This document shows positions 40,378-49,491 of a DNA stretch of 64,000 nt, in pieces. The stretch lies in the NCBI GenBank assembly GCA_943789485.1, contig CALSUH010000005.1:310001-374000 (forward strand), given 5' to 3'. Under the pieces are notes generated by a model. It searched no databases. It saw nothing but the letters and a program-made list of their open reading frames with translations, and had not been told where the DNA came from. A program made the translations under genes and the position numbers. The DNA is from an uncultured Pseudomonadales bacterium (GTDB lineage: Bacteria; Pseudomonadota; Gammaproteobacteria; Pseudomonadales; Pseudohongiellaceae). The number at the start of each line of letters is the position of its first letter. Position 1 is the stretch's first letter.

Positions 40378-41085
40378 ATGAGTAGACGAATAGCTATCGT
40401 CGAGGACCAGGACGCAATTCGAGAGAACTACGCGGATGTGTTGCGTAAGCAAGGTTATGAGGTACAGACCTTCGCGAACCGAAAAGAGGCGATGTCGGCG
40501 TTTGATATTCGCCTACCGAGTCTAGCGATAATTGATATCGGCCTGGAGCATGAGATAGATGGCGGTTTCACTCTATGTCAGGCGCTTAGATCGCTCTCAG
40601 ATACCTTGCCGATTATTTTTCTCACGGCGCGAGATAATGATTTCGATACGGTGAGTGGATTACGAATGGGTGCGGATGACTATCTGACAAAAGATATTAG
40701 TCTGCCGCATCTAACGGCCAGAATTGCTGCTCTGTTTCGTCGACTAGATGTGATCGATCAGCCTCCTTCGCCGGAAAGTTTATTGCACAGAGGAGAGCTT
40801 TTGCTGGATATAAGTCGTCTGACTATTCAGTGGGATGGGCACCCAGTCGCACTAACGGTAACGGAGTTCTGGATGGTTCATGCGTTGGCTAAATTTCCGG
40901 GCCATGTAAAAAGCCGTCAGGTACTGATGCAAGAATCGAAAATATTTGTTGATGGCAGCACAATTACTTCGCACGTAAAAAGAATTCGCAAAAAGTTCAT
41001 GCTGATCGATGAAGAGTTTGACTGCATTGAAACTGTCTATGGTATGGGCTACCGCTGGAATATCACGCCGGAACACGCTAATTAG
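40378..41085 (+). CDS. pdsR: Response regulator PdsR (OmpR family)
   Basis: This is a 235-residue two-component response regulator. The receiver domain has the acidic pair in VEDQ, the phospho-acceptor Asp in LAIIDIGLEHEIDGG, and the conserved Thr and Lys in FLTARDND and DDYLTKDISL. The C-terminal winged helix has the OmpR-type pattern (VKSRQVLMQESKIFVDGSTITSHVKRI split over two helices). It is followed after 6 bases by its kinase and is divergent from pdsO, matching the proteobacterial dedicated sortase system regulator. Target genes are unknown; pdsO is an obvious candidate. Confidence 0.82.
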   Translation: MSRRIAIVEDQDAIRENYADVLRKQGYEVQTFANRKEAMSAFDIRLPSLAIIDIGLEHEIDGGFTLCQALRSLSDTLPIIFLTARDNDFDTVSGLRMGADDYLTKDISLPHLTARIAALFRRLDVIDQPPSPESLLHRGELLLDISRLTIQWDGHPVALTVTEFWMVHALAKFPGHVKSRQVLMQESKIFVDGSTITSHVKRIRKKFMLIDEEFDCIETVYGMGYRWNITPEHAN

Positions 41086-41091
41086 ATTGCT

Positions 41092-43275
41092 ATGAGCCTT
41101 TCATTTAGAAATCCATTTGGGATTCGATTCAAGCTAGTATTCCTTTCCAGTTTTCTACTGGTCATACCCTGGCTTGGTTATCAATATATTCTTGAAATGG
41201 AACAGGTGCTTAGGCGCGGGCAGGAACAAATTGTTTTAGGTACAGCCCAGGCTTTAGCGACCGCATTGAATGAACGCCCAGAACTCTTCGACGAGGGAAG
41301 TTATACGCCGGCACGGCGTAGTGAAGATCTCTACGTTTATCCGATCTTCTCTGCGCTCTCATTGGACGATGGTGCGCTTACGGACTGGGATGAGTACCAA
41401 CAATACGAAGTTGAGTTCGGTGACAAGGATCAGTTACGGACCCCGTTAAATCCTTCGCGTTACTACGACCGAGATGAAGCGCTAAACTTTCGTAATATGG
41501 TCGGAGAACACAACGGTTCGCTGTATGCCTACTTCAAAGTAGTAGACGATGAAATAGTCTATCGTAGTCGTGATGCACTCAGCGTGCATCGCAGTGATTT
41601 TTTAGAAATTACTATGCTGTCAAAAGCAGGGAATGTGATTGAGCGCTATGTCATAGCCCCTCATGAGCCCGAGTTTCTCTATCCGTTTCAAGTAGAGGAT
41701 GGTTACAGTAACCCGGTCCACGAAGACAGGATAAGCGGCCAGTGGTACGAATCCAATGAAGGCTATGAGATTGAGCTACAGATTCCCATGGACATGTTAG
41801 GAGATCGGCTGGGCTTCGCCATCTTCGACGTAGATGATCAGGTTCAACGAAACGTGAATACAGTGGTGGCGACCTATCGGGTGGCTGATGCCGAACGGCT
41901 TGGATCCTTGCGTCTACCCACGCCTGAGATCGAAAGGATCGTGGCGGGAATGGGGCACAACAACTCGCGTATTCAGGTTGTGGATAGGAATGGCAGAGTG
42001 CTTCAATCAGTGGGTGATATTCAGTCAGCAACTGGGCTATTGCTTACCTCGGCACCAGATGAGGCTCCTATCAATAAGTACTGGCTTTATCTGCAGAACA
42101 AAATTCTGAACCCACTCTATTATCAGTTTCTAACCAAGCCTAGCTATAATTTCATTGATGATCTGTATTCAGAGGTAACACGAGAGGGCGCGCATATTAA
42201 TGCGGCGCTCAAGGGCGAGGCGACAACGCAGTTTCGTACACTCACAGATTCTGACACGCGTCTGTTAGAGGCAGCACATCCGATACTGGCCAACGGCGAA
42301 ATCATGGGTGCGGTGGTGGTCGATCAGAATATGAATGGCTTACGGACATTTCGTAACCAAGCGATGGAGATGCTATTTAATACCATGCTCGCGGTAATGC
42401 TGATTGTAACGCTCGGTCTATTCTTTTCTGCCTCGAGAATTTCTTCGCGCATACGGTCTTTGAGAAATCAGGCAGAGGGCATTATCGGGGAGACGGGCAG
42501 GATACAAAACACAATAGTCGCGACGCGCAGCTCGGATGAAATCGGCGATTTGTCGCGCAGCTTTTCCACTATTGTTGAAAGGCTTACCCAATACACAGAC
42601 TATCTCGAAAATATGTCTTCCCGGCTGTCTCATGAGCTACGTACGCCAGTAACTGTGGTGCGCTCCTCTCTTGAAAACCTTGGTCTTACCTCATCTAATC
42701 ACGAGTCGGTGGTCTATATTGAGCGCGCCGAAGAAGGCATTAGGCGTCTAAATCTAATTCTCACTAACATGAGTGAGGCAACAAGGTTGGAGCAGATGCT
42801 ACAAACATCTGAAAAAGAGAAGATAGAGCTGAGTAAGGTGCTTCCGGGTTGCGTGGAGGGATATAAGCTTGCCTATCCCGAAACTAAATTCGATCTCGAT
42901 ATTAGTCCGCAGCCAATTTTTATCGACGGCGTGCCGGAGTACATAGCACAGTTGTTAGATAAACTAATCGCGAATGCCGTTGAGTTCTCTTACGCAGATC
43001 AGTCGATTACAGTCTTCAGTCGCGCACTGCGTGATCATGCAATTATCAAGGTATCTAATGCAGGACCGTATCTGCCAGAAGAAATGAAGGACAGACTTTT
43101 CGAATCGATGATTTCCGTGAGGCCGCAGGAAAAGCAAGATCAACCGCATCTGGGCATGGGTTTACATATTGCTAGGCTGATTTCCGAATTTCATGGCGGG
43201 CAAATTCGCGCAGAAAATAGACAGGACAGGGAAGGAGTGGTGATAACGGTTGTTATTCCACTGTTCTATCGCTGA
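41092..43275 (+). CDS. pdsS: Sensor histidine kinase PdsS with CBM9-like periplasmic region
   Basis: This is a 727-residue membrane sensor kinase paired with PdsR. A first membrane helix (VFLSSFLLVIPWLGYQYI) is followed by a large periplasmic part of about 400 residues. Its first half resembles carbohydrate-binding family 9-like modules (DDGALTDWDEY, LYAYFKVVDDEIVYRS, YEIELQIPMDMLG). A second helix (MLFNTMLAVMLIVTLGLFF), a HAMP domain, the phospho-acceptor His514 in RLSHELRTPVTVV and a HATPase domain (LIANAVEF, HLGMGLHIARLI) follow. This layout matches kinases of the proteobacterial dedicated sortase system. The CBM9 resemblance suggests it may sense a sugar or cell-surface glycan, which is inference. 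No sortase or LPXTG protein gene is adjacent. Confidence 0.82.
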   Translation: MSLSFRNPFGIRFKLVFLSSFLLVIPWLGYQYILEMEQVLRRGQEQIVLGTAQALATALNERPELFDEGSYTPARRSEDLYVYPIFSALSLDDGALTDWDEYQQYEVEFGDKDQLRTPLNPSRYYDRDEALNFRNMVGEHNGSLYAYFKVVDDEIVYRSRDALSVHRSDFLEITMLSKAGNVIERYVIAPHEPEFLYPFQVEDGYSNPVHEDRISGQWYESNEGYEIELQIPMDMLGDRLGFAIFDVDDQVQRNVNTVVATYRVADAERLGSLRLPTPEIERIVAGMGHNNSRIQVVDRNGRVLQSVGDIQSATGLLLTSAPDEAPINKYWLYLQNKILNPLYYQFLTKPSYNFIDDLYSEVTREGAHINAALKGEATTQFRTLTDSDTRLLEAAHPILANGEIMGAVVVDQNMNGLRTFRNQAMEMLFNTMLAVMLIVTLGLFFSASRISSRIRSLRNQAEGIIGETGRIQNTIVATRSSDEIGDLSRSFSTIVERLTQYTDYLENMSSRLSHELRTPVTVVRSSLENLGLTSSNHESVVYIERAEEGIRRLNLILTNMSEATRLEQMLQTSEKEKIELSKVLPGCVEGYKLAYPETKFDLDISPQPIFIDGVPEYIAQLLDKLIANAVEFSYADQSITVFSRALRDHAIIKVSNAGPYLPEEMKDRLFESMISVRPQEKQDQPHLGMGLHIARLISEFHGGQIRAENRQDREGVVITVVIPLFYR

Positions 43276-43345
43276 CTTATAGCAGTTCGTTTGCTCTGCT
43301 TTAACTTTGAAGAGTCTGTGCAAGCAGGTGATCTGTTCTGATCAT

Positions 43346-43909
43346 CTATTCTCCAGTGTAGTACTTCGCCGCATTTTCTTTAACAACTGGCGAATCGGTT
43401 GACCAAGCATGGCAAGTATTCAAGACAACTGGCCGTTTGTCGCTAGTACCGACATCAGAATCTGCCTTGTTCTTCTTGTGCCTAAGTAATGGCCAGATTG
43501 TTTGCATTGCAACCGTTGCCATAGGAAACAGCAGCTCCGTCAAGTGTGTGCAACCACGCACTCCGCCTACTTTCATGCGTATAGCCTTGCGCCATCCTGC
43601 TCCCATCTGTATTCCAATCACTGACTTATAGGCAGTCGTAATGCTTGGGCACATCTCGAATGGGCTGTGTTCAGTCGCCGCTATGACATCTTGAATTACA
43701 AAACTGTCGTCTATGGTCACTCTGAGCAGCATTTCATGTAGCGGCTCACCTATGGGAACTTCTCCCCTCCAGTTATTGCTGAACTGATAAGTTTTCTTAT
43801 CAGTCATGTGTGCTTCGATGTCCCATAGCCCGTCTTCACGCTCGTAACCTCGATAGTCGATGGCGCGTGTGTGTGCATGTTTACGGGCGGTAGGTTCTGG
43901 CAATGGCAT
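43346..43909 (-). CDS. DUF2889 family protein
   Basis: This is a 187-residue protein of the DUF2889 family, whose function is not established. Recognisable segments are HTRAIDYRGYEREDGLWDIEAHM at the start (split here as HTRAIDYRGYE and DGLWDIEAHM), PLHEMLLRVTID, and KVGGVRGCTHLTELLFPMATVA, whose conserved Gly-Cys-Thr-His is typical. The C-terminal 30 residues are Lys-rich and variable. It converges with pdsS but is not a known part of the sortase system; it was checked as a possible sortase and has no TLxTC motif. Confidence 0.85.
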   Translation of the reverse strand: MPLPEPTARKHAHTRAIDYRGYEREDGLWDIEAHMTDKKTYQFSNNWRGEVPIGEPLHEMLLRVTIDDSFVIQDVIAATEHSPFEMCPSITTAYKSVIGIQMGAGWRKAIRMKVGGVRGCTHLTELLFPMATVAMQTIWPLLRHKKNKADSDVGTSDKRPVVLNTCHAWSTDSPVVKENAAKYYTGE

Positions 43910-44087
43910 AACAGGGCCTTGGTTTTCTAGCGGGGATAGTGGTCCGCGGTTTGTGCTTTTAGGGTAGATGCAATGGTTCGTGACAGACTGCCCACAAAAT
44001 AAGAGTATAACTCAAAGCGGAATTTTTGTGTGCTCTGCTCTAGAATTTGGGGCATAATACTCGACCAGATTATTCAGGAGAGTCAAA

Positions 44088-44369
44088 ATGACTACAGCAA
44101 GTGCACGCCACATACTTGTCCAGACAGAAGACGAATGTAACGCATTGAAGGAAAGGATAAGTGGCGGTGAAGATTTCGCAGATATAGCGAAAGAACATTC
44201 CAGCTGCCCCTCTAAAGCACAGGGAGGCGACCTCGGTCAATTTGGCCCAGGAATGATGGTAAAAGAATTCGATGAAGTTGTGTTTAGCGCAGCTGTGAAT
44301 TCTTTACAAGGGCCAGTAAAAACACAATTCGGTTATCACCTCTTGGAAGTAACCAGCCGCGAAGACTAA
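44088..44369 (+). CDS. ppiC: Parvulin-type peptidyl-prolyl isomerase
   Basis: This is a single-domain parvulin of 93 residues that catalyses cis-trans isomerisation of prolyl bonds. The domain is complete: ASARHILVQTEDECNALK at the start, FADIAKEHSSCPSKAQGGDLGQFG in the middle, and KTQFGYHLLEVTSRED at the end. There is no signal peptide, so it should be cytoplasmic like E. coli PpiC. It ends 114 bases before nudF. Confidence 0.93.
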   Translation: MTTASARHILVQTEDECNALKERISGGEDFADIAKEHSSCPSKAQGGDLGQFGPGMMVKEFDEVVFSAAVNSLQGPVKTQFGYHLLEVTSRED

Positions 44370-44423
44370 ACGTTTGCAAATCCTATCTATTACATTCTTC
44401 AAGATAGGGTTCTATATAAAAAG

Positions 44424-44475
44424 CAGCTTAGCTTTCGACACAGTTTTCGACTCCAAGCAATCGAAGGCTAAGCTG
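44424..44475. repeat. Long inverted repeat in the nudF leader
   Basis: The arms at 44424-44438 (cagcttagctttcga) and 44461-44475 (tcgaaggctaagctg) can form a nearly perfect 15-bp stem around a 22-base loop. The structure ends 8 bases before the nudF ATG, where no clear ribosome site is seen, so in RNA it could affect nudF translation. Read on the minus strand, the stem is followed by cttttt, but no minus-strand gene ends here. Confidence 0.55.
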
Positions 44476-44483
44476 ACAACCCA

Positions 44484-45134
44484 ATGACTCACAAAGCAAA
44501 CCAAGATTCGAAACTATTCGATGCCAAGGATGTGGAAATAATTTCCAGATCTCTTGAGCATGACGGTTTCCTTCGAATCGAACATCTGCAGCTTCGTCAT
44601 CGCCTTTTCTCGGGTGCCTGGAGCGACGTCTTCATGAGAGAACTCCAGTTAAAAGACCCAGCCGTAGGTGTGCTTCTGTTCGACCCCGATCGAGACATGC
44701 TGCTACTCGTGCGACAGTTTAGAGTTGGAATGTTCAATGATACCTCAGGGCATGGTGATGAAGTCTTGGGATGGCCATTGGAAATAGTGGCAGGGATGGT
44801 GGCTAGGGGAGAGCAATTCGAGGAAGTCGCGCTCAGAGAATCGAAAGAAGAGTCGAACTGTGTGCCAACCGACCTCATCAAGATTTGTGAGTATTACAAT
44901 AGCCCTGGTGGGAGCAACGAGAAGATCATTCTATTCTGTGGACGCATCGACAGCAGAAATGCAGGCGGCGTGTACGGATTGATAGAGGAGCACGAAGACA
45001 TCGAAGTCCAAGTGCTGAGCTACGCGGACGCTATGCGCTTTATCGACAGTGGTGAGATCAATAACGCTATGACTATCATTGCCCTGCAATGGCTGCAATT
45101 GCATCGTCAAGAACTGCTGGATAGCTGGAATTAG
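44484..45134 (+). CDS. nudF: ADP-ribose pyrophosphatase (Nudix)
   Basis: NudF hydrolyses ADP-ribose and ADP-sugars. The 216-residue protein begins with the NudF-like DAKDVEIISR and RHRLFSGAWSDVFMREL segments and has a Nudix box starting GMVARGEQFEEVALRESKEE. The box keeps the RExxxEE-type acidic residues, but the final conserved Gly is replaced (EESN instead of EExG). The C-terminal SGEINNAMTIIALQWL is typical of NudF. It is the first gene of the conserved nudF-yqiB-cpdA-yqiA-parE-parC order, which supports the assignment. Confidence 0.9.
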   Translation: MTHKANQDSKLFDAKDVEIISRSLEHDGFLRIEHLQLRHRLFSGAWSDVFMRELQLKDPAVGVLLFDPDRDMLLLVRQFRVGMFNDTSGHGDEVLGWPLEIVAGMVARGEQFEEVALRESKEESNCVPTDLIKICEYYNSPGGSNEKIILFCGRIDSRNAGGVYGLIEEHEDIEVQVLSYADAMRFIDSGEINNAMTIIALQWLQLHRQELLDSWN

Positions 45135-45381
45135 GGCCTAGAGAGCGCTAGTTTTGGCATATCGCGCTCACGCACCCCAATTTTGGATAAATGTTGATCA
45201 CTTTTAGTGTCTGCGGGGCCAATTGGCTCGCAATAAGGTCTTAAAACGTTACAATTGAGTAATCTTGTGTAGATGGTTAAGTCGAACGGCCATTGCGCGA
45301 AAGTAATTTAAGCTTTAACAAATTTCAATGCAAAGGGCCGAGATTCGCTTGTTGTGAATCTGATCTCAGCCCAGAGAAAAC

Positions 45382-45942
45382 ATGCCCAAAAGTAGCTACA
45401 GCGTAGATTTGATTAAGCAGATGGCGGAATGTGACGCCAACTATATTCGCTTGCTTAAGCTAGTACCCCATTTACAAGCCTATCGCGATAAGTCTTTTGC
45501 GGAGATTGCGATGCTCAACAACACCGGTTGTGAAAAAGACAGTATTGGGCGACTAGAAAACAGTGATAAGCCTGAAAAACTATTGGAAGGCTTATGCGTT
45601 GAGTTCTGCATTGCCGACGCGACAAGCTTTGCTGGCAGGGTTACGGTAGAAATCGAAATTATCGAGGCGTTTAAATACACCACAACCTTAGAAATCAGGC
45701 AGAAGCCCGTTCTCGAAGAATGGATGAGCAACCCTTCTATGGTGGTTCGCGTTTATCACGATGCGAGTACTGCTGAGGTTATATCCTACCAGGGGCATAG
45801 AAACCTCCAGCCAAGATATGAGCAGCCGAATGCACGCATGTATCATTCGGATGAGAAGAGGCAAGTGAATATGTTCCTTGGTGAATGGCTAACCCACAGC
45901 CTTAAAGTGGGAAGAAGCACAGAATTGGTAAGTGCCGCCTAA
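45382..45942 (+). CDS. yqiB: DUF1249 family protein YqiB
   Basis: This is a 186-residue DUF1249 protein, found between nudF and cpdA in many gammaproteobacteria. Its function is not established. Conserved features are the N-terminal CDANYIRLLKLVPHL, RVTVEIEIIEAFKYTTTLEI split over two strands, MVVRVYHDASTAEVISYQ and DEKRQVNMFLGEWL near the end. It begins 247 bases after nudF, a wider gap than usual, in which nothing was recognised. Confidence 0.9.
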   Translation: MPKSSYSVDLIKQMAECDANYIRLLKLVPHLQAYRDKSFAEIAMLNNTGCEKDSIGRLENSDKPEKLLEGLCVEFCIADATSFAGRVTVEIEIIEAFKYTTTLEIRQKPVLEEWMSNPSMVVRVYHDASTAEVISYQGHRNLQPRYEQPNARMYHSDEKRQVNMFLGEWLTHSLKVGRSTELVSAA

Positions 45943-45972
45943 ATTTAACAATAACTATAATCAATAGCAGCC

Positions 45973-46791
45973 ATGACCGCATTGATCACACAGAACCCGA
46001 TCAAGATCACTCAGATCACTGATACTCATCTATATGGTAAGCCTTCCGGTACGCTATTGAAGATGAATACCAATGAGACGCTGGGTCATGTAGTGGAATT
46101 GGTGAAGGCGAACGAGGATAAGATTGACCTCGTGTTGGCTACTGGGGATATCGCGCAAGATGCTTCCGAAAAGGCCTACGCAAACTTTTTAGAAATTATT
46201 GCCTTATTAAATTCCCCCTTTAGGTGGATTCCTGGAAATCATGACAACGCTGCTGTCATGAACAGAATTGCAGAGGGAACCCCGGCCAGCAAAAAAACCG
46301 CGCAGCTAAATAACTGGCTGATTGTATTGCTCGATACGAGCATCTTAGGCCAGGTACACGGCAACCTTGTGAAGTCAGAGATGAATTTTTTGACTAGTGT
46401 TTTGCGTGCAGCAGAGCAGGACGACAGCATCGAACATTGCCTGATAGCGATGCACCACAATCCGGTGCCGGGAAATTCCGCCTGGATGAAAGACATTGGC
46501 CTAGAGAATGGTGAGAAGTTTTTTGAAGCCATTAAGATATCGAAGAAGGTAAGATGTGTATTGTATGGCCATATCCATCAAGAATTGGACTTCGAGCACG
46601 AGGGAATTCGTTGTTTATGTACTCCCTCAACCTGCATCCAGTTCAAACCGAAGGTCACCAGTTTCTCTTTAGATAGGGTCAATCCGGGGTATAGATCATT
46701 AAAATTATTTGCTGACGGAAGTATCGAATCAGAAGTTAGGAGGGTATCTGGTAAGACCTTCGAAGTAGACTACAATAGCTCCGGCTACTAA
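45973..46791 (+). CDS. cpdA: 3',5'-cyclic AMP phosphodiesterase
   Basis: CpdA hydrolyses cAMP to AMP and so lowers CRP-dependent gene expression. The 272-residue protein belongs to the calcineurin-like metallophosphoesterases: KITQITDTHLYG (Asp and His ligands), LVLATGDIAQDASE, WIPGNHDN, and YGHIHQELDFEHEGI near the C-terminus, followed by CTPSTCIQFKP, which is typical of CpdA. It sits between yqiB and yqiA in the conserved order. Confidence 0.93.
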   Translation: MTALITQNPIKITQITDTHLYGKPSGTLLKMNTNETLGHVVELVKANEDKIDLVLATGDIAQDASEKAYANFLEIIALLNSPFRWIPGNHDNAAVMNRIAEGTPASKKTAQLNNWLIVLLDTSILGQVHGNLVKSEMNFLTSVLRAAEQDDSIEHCLIAMHHNPVPGNSAWMKDIGLENGEKFFEAIKISKKVRCVLYGHIHQELDFEHEGIRCLCTPSTCIQFKPKVTSFSLDRVNPGYRSLKLFADGSIESEVRRVSGKTFEVDYNSSGY

Positions 46792-46815
46792 CGCTCTAAA
46801 GAGAATCATTACACA

Positions 46816-47418
46816 TTGTCTGTTCAACCCCATGTGTTATACCTGCACGGCTTCCTGAGTTCTCCGCAGTCACTCAAGGCGCAGCAGACGTTGGCCTATT
46901 GCTTGGAGATCGGCCTAGGGGAAACCATAGCAATTCCTCTAATGAATCGTGGGCCTGCCGAAACCATCGCTCAGCTGCATGCGCTGATAGACGAGAATGA
47001 CACCGACCAGCTAGTGCTAATGGGGAGTTCGCTTGGCGGATACTATGCGACTTATCTTTCGGAGTTCTATCAAGCGCCGGCTGTGTTGATTAATCCAGCG
47101 GTCCGGCCCTATGAACTATGGGAATCTCATCTAGGCGAGAATAGAAATTATTACTCAGATGAAGTTCATGTCGTCACTAGAGCGCATATTGAAGAGCTGA
47201 AGCAGATTGATGTTCCTGTATTGTCAAAGGCGAAAAATTTCAAAGTCTTCTTACAGAAAGGAGACGCGACACTGGACTACCGGCAGGCGCTTGAAAAGTT
47301 TGGGGCAGGACAATGTGTAGTGCATGAAAAGGGTAGCCATAGCTATGATGACTTCGAGCAAGAAATGCCAATAATGTTTGATTTCTTCCTATCAAGAATT
47401 GGCGAAAATAAGCGATAA
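46816..47418 (+). CDS. yqiA: YqiA/YcfP family alpha/beta hydrolase
   Basis: This is a 200-residue small alpha/beta hydrolase; E. coli YqiA has esterase activity on short acyl esters. The nucleophile elbow GSSLGGYYATYLSE, the start VLYLHGFLSSPQSLKA, LINPAVRPYE and the terminal His in KGSHSYDDFE are visible. The start is taken as the TTG at 46816 because the protein homology begins within a few residues; no strong ribosome site is seen. It lies 25 bases after cpdA and 89 before parE. Confidence 0.9.
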   Translation: MSVQPHVLYLHGFLSSPQSLKAQQTLAYCLEIGLGETIAIPLMNRGPAETIAQLHALIDENDTDQLVLMGSSLGGYYATYLSEFYQAPAVLINPAVRPYELWESHLGENRNYYSDEVHVVTRAHIEELKQIDVPVLSKAKNFKVFLQKGDATLDYRQALEKFGAGQCVVHEKGSHSYDDFEQEMPIMFDFFLSRIGENKR

Positions 47419-47506
47419 AATACTATTGAGTCACAGAAAAATTCAGGACTTGTAAATGCCTTTTAACAGGCAGCAATCGAAGCCAATAAGCAGTGAGAAT
47501 TAGTTC

Positions 47507-49429
47507 ATGAGTAACACGTACAACGCCGATGCCATCGAAGTACTTACGGGCTTAGATCCGGTAAGAAAACGGCCCGGCATGTACACCGATACGACGCGCC
47601 CGAATCATCTCATTCAAGAGGTGATCGACAATAGTGTTGACGAGGCCCTAGCTGGCCACGCAAGTCACCTCAATTTACAGTTGAACAAAGACGGCTCGGT
47701 AGAGGTGAGTGACGACGGCCGTGGCATGCCTGTCGATAAGCACAAGGGTGAAAAGGTGAGTGGTGTAGAGTTAATTCTTACTCGCCTTCACGCCGGAGGA
47801 AAATTCTCAAACAAGAATTACCAATATTCAGGGGGATTGCACGGAGTGGGTGTCTCAGTCGTCAATGCCTTGTCCCTGTATCTGGAAGTAACCGTGAAAC
47901 GAGATGGCAAAGTTTACGCCATGTCATTCAAGGGAGGAGAGAAAGCATCAGAGCTAAAGGCGATCGATACTGTAGGAAAGAGGAACACCGGGACCACGGT
48001 TAAATTCCTGCCCGATGGGAAATATTTCGATTCAGTTAAGATTTCCATTGCTCGACTGAAGCATGTGCTCCGCGCTAAGGCAGTTCTCTGCTCTGGCTTG
48101 CGGGTTAGTTTTGTTGACAATACTGTCAGCGAAGAGAAGTCTCAGAGCGAAGAGTGGTGTTTTGAAGACGGTCTGATTGACTACCTAACGCAGGCTACAG
48201 CAGATTATGAAACACTCCCGAAGGAGCCATTCTTTGGCTCGGTGCAGGGGGGCGACGAAGCGGTAGATTGGGCGATTCAATGGCTTCCTGAGGGTGGTGA
48301 GACGACAGGTGAGAGTTATGTGAATTTGATTCCGACTCCGCTGGGTGGCACCCATGTCAGTGGTTTACGCACGGGCCTGCTCGATGCGCTGCGGGAGTTC
48401 TGTGAATTTCGAAACCTGCTGCCCCGTGGACTGAAGCTCACTTCAGACGATATCTGGGATAAATGCAGCTATGTGATTTCCTCGAAACTGTTGGATCCAC
48501 AGTTCTCGGGTCAGACTAAGGAGCGATTGTCATCAAGGCAATGTGCTGCCTTTGTGTCCGGCATCATCAAGGATTCTTTTAGCCTCTGGCTAAATCAGCA
48601 CACAGATGAGGCAGAGTTGATCGCCGAACTCTGCATTAGCAACGCGCAGGTGCGCATGAAGGCGAGTAAGCAGGTTGCTCGTAAGAAGATTACGTCCGGG
48701 CCTGCTTTGCCAGGAAAATTGGCTGATTGCTCGACCCAAGACGTCATGTCTGGGGAATTGTTTCTCGTGGAAGGAGACTCGGCGGGCGGCTCGGCGAAAC
48801 AGGCGCGTGACCGAGAAACTCAGGCGATACTTCCGCTGCGAGGAAAGATCCTCAATACCTGGGAGGTAGACTCGAGTGAGATTCTCGCCTCACAGACTGT
48901 GCACGACGTAGCAGTCGCTATGGGTGTCGATCCGGGCACTAGTGATATCGATGCAGTGCGCTATGGCAAGATCTGCATCCTCGCCGATGCGGACTCCGAC
49001 GGCTTGCACATTGCCACTTTGTTGTGTTGTTTATTTGTTAAACACTTCCGGCCCTTAGTGGCGGGCGGATTTATCTATGTCTCAATGCCGCCCCTGTTTC
49101 GTATCGATGTTGGCAAGGAAGTTTTCTATGCCTTGGATGAAGATGAGAAGAATGGCATCCTCGATCGCATCGCGGCAGAGAAGAAGCCGGGCAAGGTGAA
49201 CGTACAGCGTTTTAAAGGACTCGGTGAGATGAACCCCTTACAGCTGCGCGAGACTACGATGGCAAGGGATACCAGACGCCTCGTGCAATTGACCCTAGAA
49301 GAAGACCCAACGTCGAATAAGAAAAGCAGTACATTTCAGATGATGGACTTGCTGCTTGCCAAGAACCGATCGGCAGATAGAAAAGCTTGGCTCGAAGCCA
49401 GTGGAAGTCACGCGGACTATGCGGAATAA
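47507..49429 (+). CDS. parE: DNA topoisomerase IV subunit B
   Basis: ParE is the ATPase subunit of topoisomerase IV, which decatenates chromosomes. The 640-residue protein has the GHKL ATP-binding motifs (EVIDNSVDEALAGH, DDGRGMPVD, GGLHGVGVSVVNAL), the Toprim motif EGDSAGGSAKQARDRETQAI, and LNTWEV after it, which is characteristic of ParE rather than GyrB. It lies 63 bases upstream of parC, with which it forms the holoenzyme. Confidence 0.96.
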   Translation: MSNTYNADAIEVLTGLDPVRKRPGMYTDTTRPNHLIQEVIDNSVDEALAGHASHLNLQLNKDGSVEVSDDGRGMPVDKHKGEKVSGVELILTRLHAGGKFSNKNYQYSGGLHGVGVSVVNALSLYLEVTVKRDGKVYAMSFKGGEKASELKAIDTVGKRNTGTTVKFLPDGKYFDSVKISIARLKHVLRAKAVLCSGLRVSFVDNTVSEEKSQSEEWCFEDGLIDYLTQATADYETLPKEPFFGSVQGGDEAVDWAIQWLPEGGETTGESYVNLIPTPLGGTHVSGLRTGLLDALREFCEFRNLLPRGLKLTSDDIWDKCSYVISSKLLDPQFSGQTKERLSSRQCAAFVSGIIKDSFSLWLNQHTDEAELIAELCISNAQVRMKASKQVARKKITSGPALPGKLADCSTQDVMSGELFLVEGDSAGGSAKQARDRETQAILPLRGKILNTWEVDSSEILASQTVHDVAVAMGVDPGTSDIDAVRYGKICILADADSDGLHIATLLCCLFVKHFRPLVAGGFIYVSMPPLFRIDVGKEVFYALDEDEKNGILDRIAAEKKPGKVNVQRFKGLGEMNPLQLRETTMARDTRRLVQLTLEEDPTSNKKSSTFQMMDLLLAKNRSADRKAWLEASGSHADYAE

Positions 49430-49491
49430 ATAGCGGCGAGGGCTAATTGCCTTAGTAGATCAGTTATTAGAGAACAGAAACCGAGAATTTA

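Noticed and set aside
43346..43909. Gene next to pdsS considered as the missing sortase
   Set aside because: Its sequence matches DUF2889 and has neither the TLxTC cysteine nor the distal Arg of sortases.
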